Assembly: GCA_030015575.1 (NCBI GenBank)
Contig: CM057346.1
Coordinates: forward strand, 116,107,899-116,171,898
From: Agapanthus africanus
Lineage: Eukaryota > Streptophyta > Magnoliopsida > Asparagales > Amaryllidaceae
Direction of reading: 5' to 3'
Length of the DNA: 64,000 nucleotides
Shown: piece after piece, positions 20,073 to 31,364 of the stretch
How the letters are laid out: each line of letters starts with the position of its first letter
Numbering within the stretch: position 1 is the first letter of the stretch
Notes under the pieces: model-generated
The model's database searches: none
What the model was told of the DNA's origin: nothing
The model's input: only the letters and a program-made list of their open reading frames with translations
Program-made: the position numbers and the translations under genes

Positions 20073-21022
20073 TTGATCTGCTTTGAGATCAAGATCGACT
20101 TAAATGTATGTGAGCATTTGGGGGCTCGATTGGTTTTTTGTTAAGGATACGTTAGTCCAATTTGAGACTAAGATCTACTTAACAGGGTGTTAGGATCATT
20201 TTTTTTCAGATCCAACAAGAGAGCGTTTGGGCTATGTTGTTTTAGTTTAAGGACGTTTCGGTCCCTTATCGCCGTTTTGGAGGCGAAGTTGTAGTTTAAG
20301 GACATTTTGATCTGTAGATCACCATTTTTGAGGTGAGAGTTTAGTTTAAGGACGTTACGGTCTGTTGTCACCATCTTGGAGACAACGTTTAGTTTGAGGA
20401 CATTTCGGTCTGTAGATCACCATTTTTGATGTGGGGTTTTAGTTTAAGGACGTTACGGTCCGTTGTCGCCGTTTTGAGGACAACGTTTAGTTTGAGGACG
20501 TTTTGGTTTGAAGATCACCATTTTTATGTGAGGTTTTAGTTTAAGGACGTTACGGTCCGTAGATCACTTTGCGCACACGTGTATTTGTTACGTGTCGGGA
20601 TAAGCAACGATGATATGGGACACATTCAGTTTGGGATGTGGTTTGATCTAGGATGTGCACGTCAGTTTGGGAAGTGCACCAAAAAGAAGTTGGCTGTTGG
20701 GACCCACCACCTCTCTGAAGATGTTGAGGAATTACAACGGCATGTATCAGAGGTGTAGAGAGATGTACCCTTGAACCAATTTCCCTATTTGAGGGAAAAA
20801 AGGAGTTGGTGGTTAACCCAGAAATCATTAGTCGTATTTTGAGACTAAGATTTCCTCAGGGGAATGTGGGATGAATATCATTTTGGATATCATCAATTAA
20901 GTGATCATCAGTCATATTTGAGACTGAGATTAATTTGGGAAAACATGAGCACAGAGGCTCGGTTGATCTGGAGATCAAAGAGGTTTTGACCTCAGGAAGA
21001 CTTAGCCAATTTTGAGGCTGAA
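20073..21022. repeat. Hairpin series with conserved TTTTGA loop, including 49-bp repeats
   Basis: Inverted repeats around a loop like AATTTTGA. Arms: TTGATC/GATCAA (20,073-20,092), TTAGTC/GACTAA (20,152-20,171), TCGCC/GGCGA (20,269-20,286), TCACC/GGTGA (20,319-20,336), GTTGTC/GACAAC (20,364-20,386), CGTTGTC/GACAACG (20,461-20,485), TTAGTC/GACTAA (20,828-20,848), TCAGTC/GACTGA (20,908-20,927) and AGCC/GGCT (21,004-21,019). The 49-bp units start at 20,243, 20,292, 20,342, 20,390, 20,440, 20,488 and 20,537. Confidence 0.8.
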
Positions 21023-21063
21023 GTTGATTTCCTAAACTACTAAGCACTAATATATGTTCAGCA

Positions 21064-21430
21064 CTCACGTGTTCCTACGTGAGGCTCTGAATCAGTGTTA
21101 AACACTGCACTTTGGAGGCGCTCACGTGTGGGCGTGTGAGGCGCCCCAAAGTAGGAGCTATTCTTTGGGTTCTATCCCCCCTTTTCTTTTATAAGTGTTG
21201 AGCACTTGATTATGTTCAGCACTCACATATTCCCACGTGAGGCTCTGAATCAGTGTTAAACACTGCACTTTAGAAGCGCTCACGTGTGGGCACGTGAGGC
21301 GACCCAAAGTAGGAGTTATTCTCTGGGTTCTATTCCCCCCTTTTTTTATATAGAAGTGTTAAACACTTGATTCCTATGGTGCTCACGTGCGAGCACGTGA
21401 GGCACGTCTAGGCACTCACTTCTTAAACAC
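21064..21430. promoter_or_regulatory. Paired CACGTG boxes in the LTR
   Basis: Six pairs or near-pairs occur near 21,066, 21,122, 21,226, 21,280, 21,383 and 21,414. The best copy reads TCACGTG-TGGG-CACGTGA. CACGTG is the plant G-box, bound by bZIP and bHLH factors, and the LTR position fits a promoter role. They sit beside AGTGTTAAACACT palindromes in two tandem units of about 160 bp. Confidence 0.55.
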
Positions 21431-21484
21431 GTGGGGCTCTTTCAGTGGGGATCTTTCCCTCATCCCTTTTTTATAAGGGAGCAA

Positions 21485-24400
21485 CGATGCTCCACTTAAA
21501 TAACCTTAGGATCTACATATCTTGAGATCGGTGATTCTACTCGTTCCTATGATCATATATCCATTTTGGATCTGTTGATTCCTTTCGTTTCTTTGATCTA
21601 TCTTCATCGATACCTGCTTGAGGTTCTGTCACCATGGCTACACGAGCCGAGAGAGCTGCTGGTAGAGATGCGGTCAGAGCGAGCTCGTCACGGACGAGGA
21701 CTGGCCATGATGTTTTCTGGTGACATAGGAACGTGTAGGTATAGTGTTTGTGTTGAGATCTCTCGTTTGAGGCGAGTGTTCGAATTTTCACCAGATGATC
21801 GGGCCATTGATAGAGGCTGCCAGATTGAGAGGATTGTTGATGTACAGCCTACCTCAGTGATCGCGATGTTGTCTACCATGCAGACAGATGACCCAGCTGT
21901 TGCTGAGATTGATGGGATGTCACCTCCAGAGTTTATGAGCTGAAACCGCTGGAGCTTTCAGATGGAGATGTGACAGAAGATGGCTAGTCTATCTTGAGTT
22001 GAGCGACTGAGATGATTCATCTGATCTGATGCGCCAACGCAGGCTCAGTTGAGTTGAAGAATTCCGGTTTGGAGAATCTTACTCAGATCTAGGGTAAATC
22101 GATCAAGAGAGGGTGTTGTTCGTTGGATGCTCCGATGTGAAATCGGTAAGTTGACCGGTTTCGGATAGAAGGACCTCACCCAGATGCGTTGTGAGTTGAT
22201 CGAGAACGGATGAATGAAGCGTATTCCTCTGATAAATTGGATGAGCTCCTAAAGATGTAATCGACTAGATATCTTCCACAGATTGGTGAAGATACTTGAG
22301 TTCATAGTTTCGAGTCCTTATGAGAGACTCCGAATTGACTGTAGCCGAGAATGAATTGCAGAACGCAGCCAGCAAGACATGATTTTGATGTGGATGATAA
22401 TGAAGACAGGTGGAACAAGAGGTTTGTGCAAGATATTAACGAGCTGTCGTTACTCCCCGTTGAGGCCAGAGGATTGATATGATGCCAGAGGCGTTGGATA
22501 CGGCCAAATTCCAGAGGAAAGCCTGCTGAGGGCGCAGCCGTCCGGATGAGAAAAAGATTTAAGTAAGAGTGCCAACCTCCATATAGTTCGGCATAGGTGA
22601 GATCGGAAGAGACCCTAAGCAGGTTCTTTCCAGGACACCGCAGCGATAAAGAATTGCACTAGGATCAGTTTTATCACGCGTATTCAGAGGGCCAGATGTC
22701 GTCACCAATGACGTGCTGCTTTACGAGTAGTCATGTTAATTGGCCAAGAGAGGATCAGTGCAGTGCCAGAGCGAAACTGTTCCGTTATCACACCCGACCA
22801 TGCCGACGGGCGGAAGGATTGTGAGATTGGTAACCCAGAGAGAAAAGAATGACCCAGAGACTGAGGATGCCAGACCGTAAGCAGGAGGCAAGTAGATGTT
22901 CTTGCTCTGCCAGCTTTGGGCACATCGGCATTTTTCGACATTGAAAGAGATGTACCTCAATATCATTTATTGCGATTTGTGTTTCGTGATCCGAGTATCA
23001 CACTTTTGTCACTTGGACTTTGAGTTTCGATGATTAGGTTTCCTGATATTTGCTTTCGTGCACCATAGCTGCACCTACTGGATATTTTCATTTATGCACA
23101 GTTATTGCACTTAATTTATGTTTTATACACCGTTACATCGGTTTGCGATTTGTGCATATCTGTTGCACTTGATATTTATTTTGTACCTTGGCTGCACGTA
23201 TTTATGATTCCGTGGATTTCGATACTGTCGATTTGATTTTATGCTTGTTGTACACACTTGACTTGATTTATGCACTCGGTATAGCTCACATGTGCTTGCA
23301 GTGTATTTTTACGTGTTTTATGCATGCAATTGCACACGTTTGTGATTTTATACACCTTGGTACGTTCGGTGTGTTTTTTCTGTGCGTATTTGAGATATTG
23401 ATGGGTTTTCGAGCACCTAGTGCACCAGATTTATACTCCGTGCATTTGTTGCACCAGAGTTATACTTCGTGCATTTGTTGCACCAGATTTATACTTCGTG
23501 CATTTGTTGCACAAGATTTATATTTTCGTGCACGACTGCACTTGACGTTCGTTATCGTGCACGCTACTGCACTAGATGTTTTATACAGACCTGACGCATT
23601 TGATTTAGATTTTTGCGCACACTGGGCGCATGAGATGTGGTTTTATGCACACCATGTGCACTCGATTGAGATTTTATTCGTGCATGATTGTTGCGCTTGA
23701 TTTAGATCTTCGTGCACTCTAGATGCACTTGATGTTGTTGTCGTGCACACTCGTTGCACTTGACAGATAATTTCGTGCACACCCGCTGCACTTAGTTTTT
23801 GCTTTTGTGCACATTCATGGAACTTGTATTGGACTTGGATTTCCATGTGCACCAGACGCACTTGATATTGGATACGCCTTTTGAGACTGATTTATTTCTG
23901 AGCATCATATTTTCATGATGGGTACTATATTATGTAGCAGCCGAGCAGGACTGGTCTGAGGACAGTTCCTGAGTACTTTTGCATGCATAAAAGTTTACCA
24001 AGAGGTTTTCAAAAAGGATCTATAGTCTCGTTATTTCCTACATGTCCGCAAGTGACACGAAATTTTACAAGGAGAACCTTTTGGGATATTTCAAAAGGGC
24101 GGAACGTATATTTTGAGCAAAACATCTATGAAAATATAATTACTACTTTACAAATGATCGTCTGCCATTTGTACCGTGAGTTACGCATTGCACGGAGATT
24201 CGGAAAAGATTTTGCATGTGTTTTACTCAGTTTTTAGAGGATTTTACGAGGATGCGTACTATATAAGTATTATGCTTTTGATTATAGTATATTTGAGACT
24301 GGCATTGGATTTCGATATTTGCATCTCCTTTATAACTCCTATGATTGCGTGATGCTTGATGAAGTTTCGATTTTGAGTTTTGCACTCATTTTCATACGCG

Positions 24401-24533
24401 CACGATGCGTTGAGATGTATTTGAGTATTACATGATTTCGGAGCCTCGTAATTTAAACTGATTATTGAAATGTTTTAGTATTTGGGGGTTTAAATTTAAA
24501 TTCGGGGACCGGATTTATTTAAAGGGGAAAGAT
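21485..24533 (+). mobile_element. LARD interior, plus-strand copy, 5' part missing
   Basis: It matches the interior of the minus-strand LARD (47,543-51,502) read in reverse. For example, CTCCACTTAA...ACCTTAGGAT at 21,490 matches 51,240-51,260, and GAGGTTC-TGTCACCAT at 21,622 matches near 51,045. The first 230 or so bases of the interior and the whole 5' LTR are absent. There is no gag or pol; frames here are short and not conserved with the other copy. Contents include the GTGCA/TGCAC dyad array (23,050-23,880) and a polypurine tract at the end (24,521-24,533, AAAGGGGAAAGAT). Confidence 0.85.
23050..23880. repeat. GTGCA ... TGCAC dyad array in the LARD interior
   Basis: About fifteen inverted repeats GTGCA-N4-8-TGCAC follow each other every 30 or so bases, often ending TGCACTTGAT. 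One copy uses TGCGC/GCGCA instead. The same kind of array is in the other LARD at about 48,230-49,260. Frames through it are repeat-driven and not taken as genes. Confidence 0.8.
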
Positions 24534-26254
24534 TGTAGTAGTTCAGAAAGATAAAATATTATTTTTGGAATTTAAATATTAAAATAATATATTTCACAAA
24601 AACTATTCGATTTGCGAATTGGGGTTTTCGTAAAATGGTATAATTAAATACCAATATTTGGAAAAATAATTGGAGATTTATATTGTATTATTTATTAAAA
24701 AGGTATTATTGGATTTGGGCATTTTATAATTTATTATATGCAGGTTTAAATTAAACTTGATTAGTGCACTACTAATCACGATTAAGCCAAATCCGTATTT
24801 TTTTAATAACCATGGTTAGTGCACCATGACATGTTGCATTTTGATTACATATTGGTTTCATTTGTATTTATGTTGGTTTTAAATAAGTGAGGGCTAAAGA
24901 GAAAAAGAGAAAAGAAAAGAAATGAGAACACATGATTGATGAGAGAGAGGGGGACAAGTTATGACAAGTGAGGCATGGGCGAGAGAGAGAGAGAGAGGAT
25001 GGCATGCTACACCCTTGACCCTTTCTTTATTCCTTTCCCACATCATTTTATTTCCTCAACTCCTCCATCTTCATCTACTTCACCTCCTTCCTCCACCTCC
25101 TCTACCTCCATGAATCATCCCCAAATCATCATCAAAACCCTACACTCCCTTCATTATAAATGATCCCCACCTCATCCTACACCCCATAATGGAACCAAGT
25201 TTGGATTTTTGACAACTTGCACCATCTTGAAAATTTCTTCAGTTGCTTCAAGAGGTATAAATTCCACTTCTCATCTTGTAATTAGTTTCTTAACCTTCTA
25301 GTTTAGTTTAGAACTCGTTTTAGTGTACTTTGTGATCTTAGAATTTTTCCAAGTTGATGTTTAGTGGGAGATTTAACTTGTAAAGGGCTATTGAGGTGTA
25401 GTGAGTATTTACAAACCCTTAGTGATGATTTTACTGGCCAAGACCAGGGACTAGAAACCAAACCACGGACTTAGAATTTCCCAGCATCGATTATTCGACA
25501 GATTGTGATGGTATTTTAAAATCTGGGATGATCCGAGAGACCCATAAATTAAGTTCCTATGACAGAGAGACGTGCAGGCCATCTAGAGTTTTCCCTAGAA
25601 ACCCGAGCCCCTCCCCTTCAATCTTGGCCGCAGATTAATTCCCTCAGGCCGCAATTTGCAACCTGGTCAGGGTGAAATTGGGTTAATTTTGGTGAGTGGG
25701 TCCCTTATGCGATATCTAGAGCAACCCTATATGCAAAATCTCCTAGTTTGACTGAGGGTAGAATCTGTGAGCGATTTCCTTAGTTGTTGATTTCATGTTT
25801 TCCGATTTCTGAACTTGGGTTTTGGTATTTATATTGTATTTCATCGTTGGACGTTTGTACATCAACGACGAGGGTTATTTCGTCGTTTTTTCATGCGTAG
25901 GCTATAGGTTCTAACCTATGAGCACACCGTATGCCGTATCGGTTTTCCGGACTTGGTTTTAATTGCATTTCAATGTGTTTTGATTGTATGTACCTTTATG
26001 TGGACTTCCGAGACGACAAAGCACATCGACTTCGGATAAACAAGGAGTTTAGCAGGCGAGTAGATTTATATCTACGAGGGAAGTCGGGTGGATGACGTAT
26101 AGCACCCCCGCAACCGTAGTGCTAAGGATATATATATAGTCTATAGGGTTATTAGAATACTATATGCGATAGTAGTAGACATGGTAGAAAGATATATCTC
26201 TAGTTCCATTTCCTTAACCTTTGAGCTATATATACACATATATGGGAAAAAGAA

Positions 26255-26400
26255 AATTATGATATGATGATACGAGTTGTTATGATACGATATAATGATA
26301 TAAGGTGATGTGATATGATATGATATGATATGATATGAATACGATATGACATGAGATGATTTATGATGATATGAGATGAGATGATGTACGTGACTATAGA
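26255..26400. repeat. (GATAT)n / (GATGA)n microsatellite
   Basis: Imperfect short tandem repeats of GATAT and GATGA inside the LARD LTR. The matching place in the other LARD has a shorter ATCATC tract (45,295-45,335 and 53,735-53,755). Confidence 0.85.
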
Positions 26401-27530
26401 TCCGTACTATGGACTTGATGATATCGTACGATGGATATTCCGTACGTGAGATAATAAGGATGAATCGTCGATATTTATTTCGACTTGAGAACTTTTTATT
26501 ATATATTATGAAGTGGATATTGTGATATGTTTAGATTCATACCTATTTTTTAACTAACGAATCGTTACGCACTTTTAAATGATGATTTCATGGAGACGCT
26601 ATAAACTTTTCAAATGGTATCTTTTCCAAACAATATCATACTCCATTATTTTCTAAAACAACGATTCATACTATTTTAAACTATAACTGTATGACTCATA
26701 CGTAGTTGCGTATTTTTTTATACTGTTCGTGCTTACGATTTCTTATTTCTGTTTACGCTCGTATTGCGATTTCTTATTTCTGTTTACGCTTGCGTTATGA
26801 TTTCTTATTTCTGTATACGCTCGCATTTCTTTCATTATGATATATATACGAAGTTTCATACCCTTTTGTTTACATGACTTCGTCTTCTAGTACACCTGCA
26901 TTATTACCGATGATGCGCATGTTACACTTACACAGATTTTCCGGCTCACACATTCATCATTGGTAATTGCTATGCTACGTACACAGTAGAATTGCTATAT
27001 CATGATATTATTCTTATTTGTAAAGTACATTCATTGTTCAGTACTATCATATGACACGTTTGCATAATATACTTGATGTGCTCACATTACTATTCTATGT
27101 TTGCATACATCGTACTTTATGGTTATATGCATTGAGATGCTGTTTTTATGAGATTTCTGGATTTGAGAATCGCGGATATATTTCAAAGGAAATTATAATT
27201 TTTTTTAAAACGCGGTTTCTCGTGATGTGATTTCGAGACGTCCACCATGAGTTTTCTCGGTTCTGAGCTTGTTTTCGAGACCCGATTCGAGGAGTTGGAT
27301 GAGCCGTCTGCGGGTACATGGTGGACCCGGTAAGATACCCCGGGACAAGAAGCTCAAGATGTAGACGATGAGCCTGGCAGGAGGGAGCACTACCTACCGG
27401 TGATAGTTTAGATCCGGCGGTTATCCGAACGAAACTGACCGAAGTCGTGAGATGAATATGAGGGCCGATCAGAGGATGTGGCGCCTGAGGGCCGATCAGA
27501 GGATGCGGCGCCTAAGATATAAGGATTTAC

Positions 27531-27746
27531 GTGTCGATACTGGACACGGGTTTTTATGATGTTTCGAGTGTCGGTGTTGGACACTCAGGTTCCATGATAT
27601 TGAGTGTTCCATGATATTGATGTGTCGTTGATGGACACACGTTGGTTGATATCCTCATACATGCAGGCATATGTTTTCATGATGATTCAAGTGTCGATGT
27701 TGGACACTCAGGTTCCATGATATTGATTGTGTCGTTGATGGACACA
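27531..27746. repeat. GTGTC ... GACAC hairpin array in the LARD LTR
   Basis: Five hairpins with 7-nt loops. They are GTGTC/GACAC (27,531-27,547), GAGTGTC/GACACTC (27,566-27,586), TGTGTC/GACACA (27,621-27,639), AGTGTC/GACACT (27,690-27,708) and TGTGTC/GACACA (27,728-27,746). Between them is a duplicated segment containing CAGGTTCCATGATATTGA. The base pair outside GTGTC changes between copies but stays paired. Confidence 0.8.
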
Positions 27747-28632
27747 CGTGGATGATATCCACCTGCATACAGGCATATGATTTCAAATGTTTATTTGTAT
27801 ATGTCATTTGCACTAACTCTATTGTTGACATATGTGCGTACATGGTCACCTTAGATACCATAGTATTACCTTCATGATTCAGTATGACCTAGGAATCGTT
27901 GTTTATCCACTTTCTACCTGCTGATGTTTTCTACTCACGAGTTGGAAACTCACCCTCGTTGTGCCACAGTTTCTTGCAAGTTTGACCTTCTGGATCAGTA
28001 GCGGTATCGCTGGCACACAGTTTCTTCAGGGTGTTTTGCTTTGGTAGATGGGACACACGTTGGATTGTGACCACTCTAGTATCTTTTATTCCTATTGTAT
28101 CTAGTTAAACTCCATCAATCAGAAACTAGAAATTGTATATTGGTGACAGACTTGTGTATTTGCGAGACTTAGAGTAATGGGTGTATGTTTGCTTCTTTGA
28201 GATGATGATGTCTTGATTTATTTATTCTTTCTGTGTTTGATCTTCATCGTAGGGCGTCGTATATATGTTTATTTTGTGGTTGTGATTCCGCCAGTTGGAG
28301 AAGAGCTAGCTCCCACTTGGGGATGGCTATATATTGTTATGTATATGGTTTTGGATCAAAATATACAAGGGAGGTGCTGCCCAAAATTTCAAGGACGAAA
28401 ATGTTTTCAAAGATAGTATACATTCATTGCCTTTTTATATTATATGACTTATACTTTTAAAAATGAAGGCTTGAATTTCTAATGATGGTGTTTCAAAACT
28501 GCACCCCCTCCCCCCACTATTTTCCGCAAAAAGGTTTAGATTTACTGGGCTTCGGCTTACTTGAATTACGTTACGCCTTTAGACGTGGCATGATTTAAGT
28601 GCCGGTCACGTGCTAAATTATGGGTCGTGACA

Positions 28633-28873
28633 CTTATAATCCTACCTTATTTGGGACTCACCGAGCGCAAATCCGCTGACAGGACATTTTACCTTATTTT
28701 TTTCTTTCTTAGAAATGTTCGTCAGGTGACTTAGGGACAGAGGAAATCGAGCCAACAGAAGAAGAGTACTCTTAGCTGTCGTCACAGGCCAACTACTAGA
28801 TTTTCAATTCAGCTTTTCTTTTCAGTTGTTAAGGCCTCTTATATTATTTCACTTTGTATTTTAGACATCTTGT
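28633..28873 (+). mobile_element. Older LTR-like remnant, left piece
   Basis: Sequence between the two LARDs. It ends in CTTGT (28,869-28,873), the target duplication of the minus-strand LARD, and resumes at 55,971. No coding. I infer an old LTR because the right piece ends like one (GGGGCGTGAC). Confidence 0.5.
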
Positions 28874-29291
28874 TGTCACAACCCGAAATATTAGCTTGTG
28901 ACCAGCATTTGAATCACGCAACGTCTAAAAGCGTAACGGAATTCAAGTAAGCTGAAACCCAGAAATCTAAACCTTTTAGAAAAATAAAGGAGGTGAAGTT
29001 TTGAAATAAAGGTGCAATGAAATCAAGTTTTCTTAATGCATAGAAAAGAACATGAATGATGCAAATGAAGTTACTAGTTGAAAACATGTTTCGTCTTTTA
29101 AAAATTTTGGCAGCACCTCCTTTGTATATTTTGATCCAAAACCACAAATACATAATAAAAATAATGGCATCCTCAAGCGGGAGCTAGCTCTTCGCCAAAC
29201 GGCGGATCACAACCACGCAATATAGCATAAATAAGTATACGACGCCCAACGGCGAATATCACCACAAAGAGAAAAGGAAGCAAAACATAAA
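28874..29291 (-). mobile_element. LARD 3' LTR, distal piece
   Basis: It matches 51,503-51,918 almost base for base, ending at ATAAA (29,287-29,291). That is the left target duplication of the inserted copia composite. Confidence 0.92.
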
Positions 29292-31329
29292 TGTAAGTCC
29301 ACGCTGCCCACCTGGTGCTTGCGGGGAGGCGGAAATGTTATGAAAAAATTCGATTTTTACAACTCTAGGCAACATGGACTATGTAAAGGAGGGATCTTTG
29401 CTAAACAAAACTAACTAACAAAGCTAAAGAGTTTAGCTACTCGGAAAGTGGGTTATACCTAGGGCTTCAAGTCCTTCTCTCCTTACTCCTTGGAGTGAAA
29501 GAAAGGGTTCTCCTTGTCGCTTCTCTTGCCGAAGAAAGATCCACCCGAGGGCCTCAACCTTTGGCTCCAACCTCAAACTAGAAGTAACTAAGGTGCTTGG
29601 TGTGCTAGAACTAGGACCTTAGAAAGAGTAGAGAGTATTTTTGGAGGGATTATCTCAAGCTCAAATGGTTCTCAACACATGAGAGGGGAGAGATAGAGAT
29701 AGAGGAAGAGGAGGAGAGAGAATGGAAAATGATAAAGTGAGAAGAATATTACAACCCTTCTCACATATATGTGATTTATGAATAATAGATAATTAGTCAA
29801 GATAATTGTCATGGTTAATCAAGAGATGACCATTATCATTTCACATTAAATGCTTTTGCAAGGATCAAAGATCATCTTTCATATGGAATGATGATGGTCA
29901 ACTTGTCAACCTAGGTCAACAAGTCAAGTATAGTCAAATGGTCAACAACCCTAACCATGCACAATTATAATTAACTAATTATTAATAAATCATAATTCAC
30001 ACATAAACATTAGGGTTAAGAAAATGACAATAGTCATCAACCCTAATCAAAGTCCTCTGCCTCTGTCTCAGTCAACTGTGCATACACACCCGTATCCGTG
30101 TACCGAGGAACACGAATACAATGAGATAAAACCAATCCCAAATCATATACTAGGATCCGGCTTAAACCAAAGCCCGCTAGTATAAGCTGTCCGGACACCA
30201 AACGTGCACAAGTGCGCGGATGTGAACGAACCCTGTCGCAATACCATGCGACCTCTACTCATTTTGCCTAAAGGCAAATAACCCTCTGTGTGGGACTCTA
30301 AAGACTCGACACTACGCTGGCAGTGGGTTTAACCACAGACCGCAAGCGGCACTAACTGTACCTAACGGTCCCCAGGTAGATGCCGATAAGAAGACTGACG
30401 AGGTAAACCCCATCTGAACTCCTACTGAGCCTGAATGTGACAGTCTCCGTACAGTCCGGTCTGTTCGTCTAAGAACATCGCATGGCGGGCCTAGGGGCGG
30501 TAAGCGTCAGTCCCCTACTAGCGGTACAAGTCGTGCCGGAGTGTAGCCCAGAACACCTGAGATAACACTGGGAACCTACCAGTCTATCTCGCTTGCCCTG
30601 GCCAGGGACTTTGTGTAATGGCTCTCCTAGACACAGCGCGATATCAACCCCCAATACCGGGAGAGACGAATCCTGTCTAACCGTCACTGCCTCCAAGTGC
30701 TTCGGGACTGCACCCAAAAACTACATGTTTGCACGACTCCTTTGAGCCGTGGTAGGGTAGTAATCAATGTACAGTGGGAACACACTCGAGGCGAAGTGAC
30801 AGTGTCAAGTCAACGGACTAAGCTGTACTCATGTCACCTGGGAACTGATAACTGACGATAGGTATAATACCAACCAACAGTTCCCGACGAGTCCTGTCCA
30901 GTGTACTCGTAACCTAACGAGCACCCGCATACCATCCCAAGTACGACGTACTGATGGCTGTGGGACAGGCCGTCTCCCAAGCTGGGATGAGAAGCGCATA
31001 CGCTAGTCTACTCCAGAGTATCGATGCCCTGTCTCGATAGTCCTGCGACTAGGGACCTGCATAAGGATGTGCTTATAGATTACCCAGCCCCCACGAGTGT
31101 GACTGCCATCACAAAGCTGGTAATCAAGCAAAGATCCTAAGGGCTCCACTAATGTGTAAAGGCGATATGCTAAAAGAAACACATGCACACATTAAAGCAG
31201 AAACAAACCAAGTAGCATACTACCATTTTGAGCAAGAATGTCAATACAAGTTGAATATCCCAAGCTTCCATCAAGTAATATACAATCCAGTATGATACAG
31301 TAATGGCCTCTAGGGCATATACACTAGCA
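29292..31329 (-). mobile_element. Copia 3' LTR (left)
   Basis: It is 2,038 bp, TGTAAGTCC...CACTAGCA on the plus strand. It is nearly identical to the middle LTR (39,253-41,291), with only scattered single-base changes, so the array is young. It contains purine-rich AGGAAGAGGAGGAGAGAG near 29,702 and no coding. Immediately right of it is the polypurine tract AAGTGGGAGAT (minus, 31,330-31,340). Confidence 0.92.
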
Positions 31330-31364
31330 ATCTCCCACTTGCACTAAGGCCATGTACTGGCGTA

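Larger units (their letters stand above)
19646..21484 (-). mobile_element. 5' LTR of the Tat element (right side)
   Basis: The inner end is clear: on the plus strand it begins TGTTTACCGCC, next to the primer-binding site. It runs right through a TGGATTGTATATGG word (also at 5,328 and 6,145), seven 49-bp repeats (20,243-20,580), a series of hairpins with a TTTTGA-type loop, and CACGTG pairs (21,064-21,430). At about 21,485 it meets the interior of a LARD. This is either the true outer end, with the Tat element having jumped into the LARD, or a deletion point. No matching copy of the inner end was found in the left part of the window, so the 3' LTR must end outside it. Confidence 0.7.
24534..28632 (+). 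mobile_element. LARD 3' LTR, plus strand, 4.1 kb
   Basis: It starts TGTAGTAGTTCAG right after the polypurine tract and ends GGGTCGTGACA. It aligns in reverse to the LTRs of the second LARD (for example 28,290-28,390 with 51,730-51,810). It has no coding sequence. Landmarks: a purine-rich GAGAGAGA tract (24,940-24,995), TATAAA at 25,155-25,160 as a candidate TATA box, a TGATA/GATAT microsatellite (26,255-26,400), a tandem 27-bp GC-rich word (27,462-27,515) and a GTGTC/GACAC hairpin array (27,531-27,746). Confidence 0.87.

Noticed and set aside
21566-21943. 125-codon plus frame at the start of the LARD interior, a possible gag start
   Set aside because: The other LARD keeps only a short shifted piece on the opposite strand (near 50,718-50,969), and no gag motif is seen.
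23188-23700. 170-codon plus-strand frame in the LARD interior
   Set aside because: Follows the GTGCA/TGCAC repeat period, gives Cys/His-rich repetitive sequence, and is not preserved in the other LARD.
23050-23880. Dyad array as a CRISPR or tRNA cluster
   Set aside because: Dyads are only 5 bp with variable loops, with no cloverleaf and no fixed repeat length.
30469-30717. 82-codon minus frames in copia LTRs (also at 40,431)
   Set aside because: Present in both LTRs only because the LTRs are near identical; no protein family signal.
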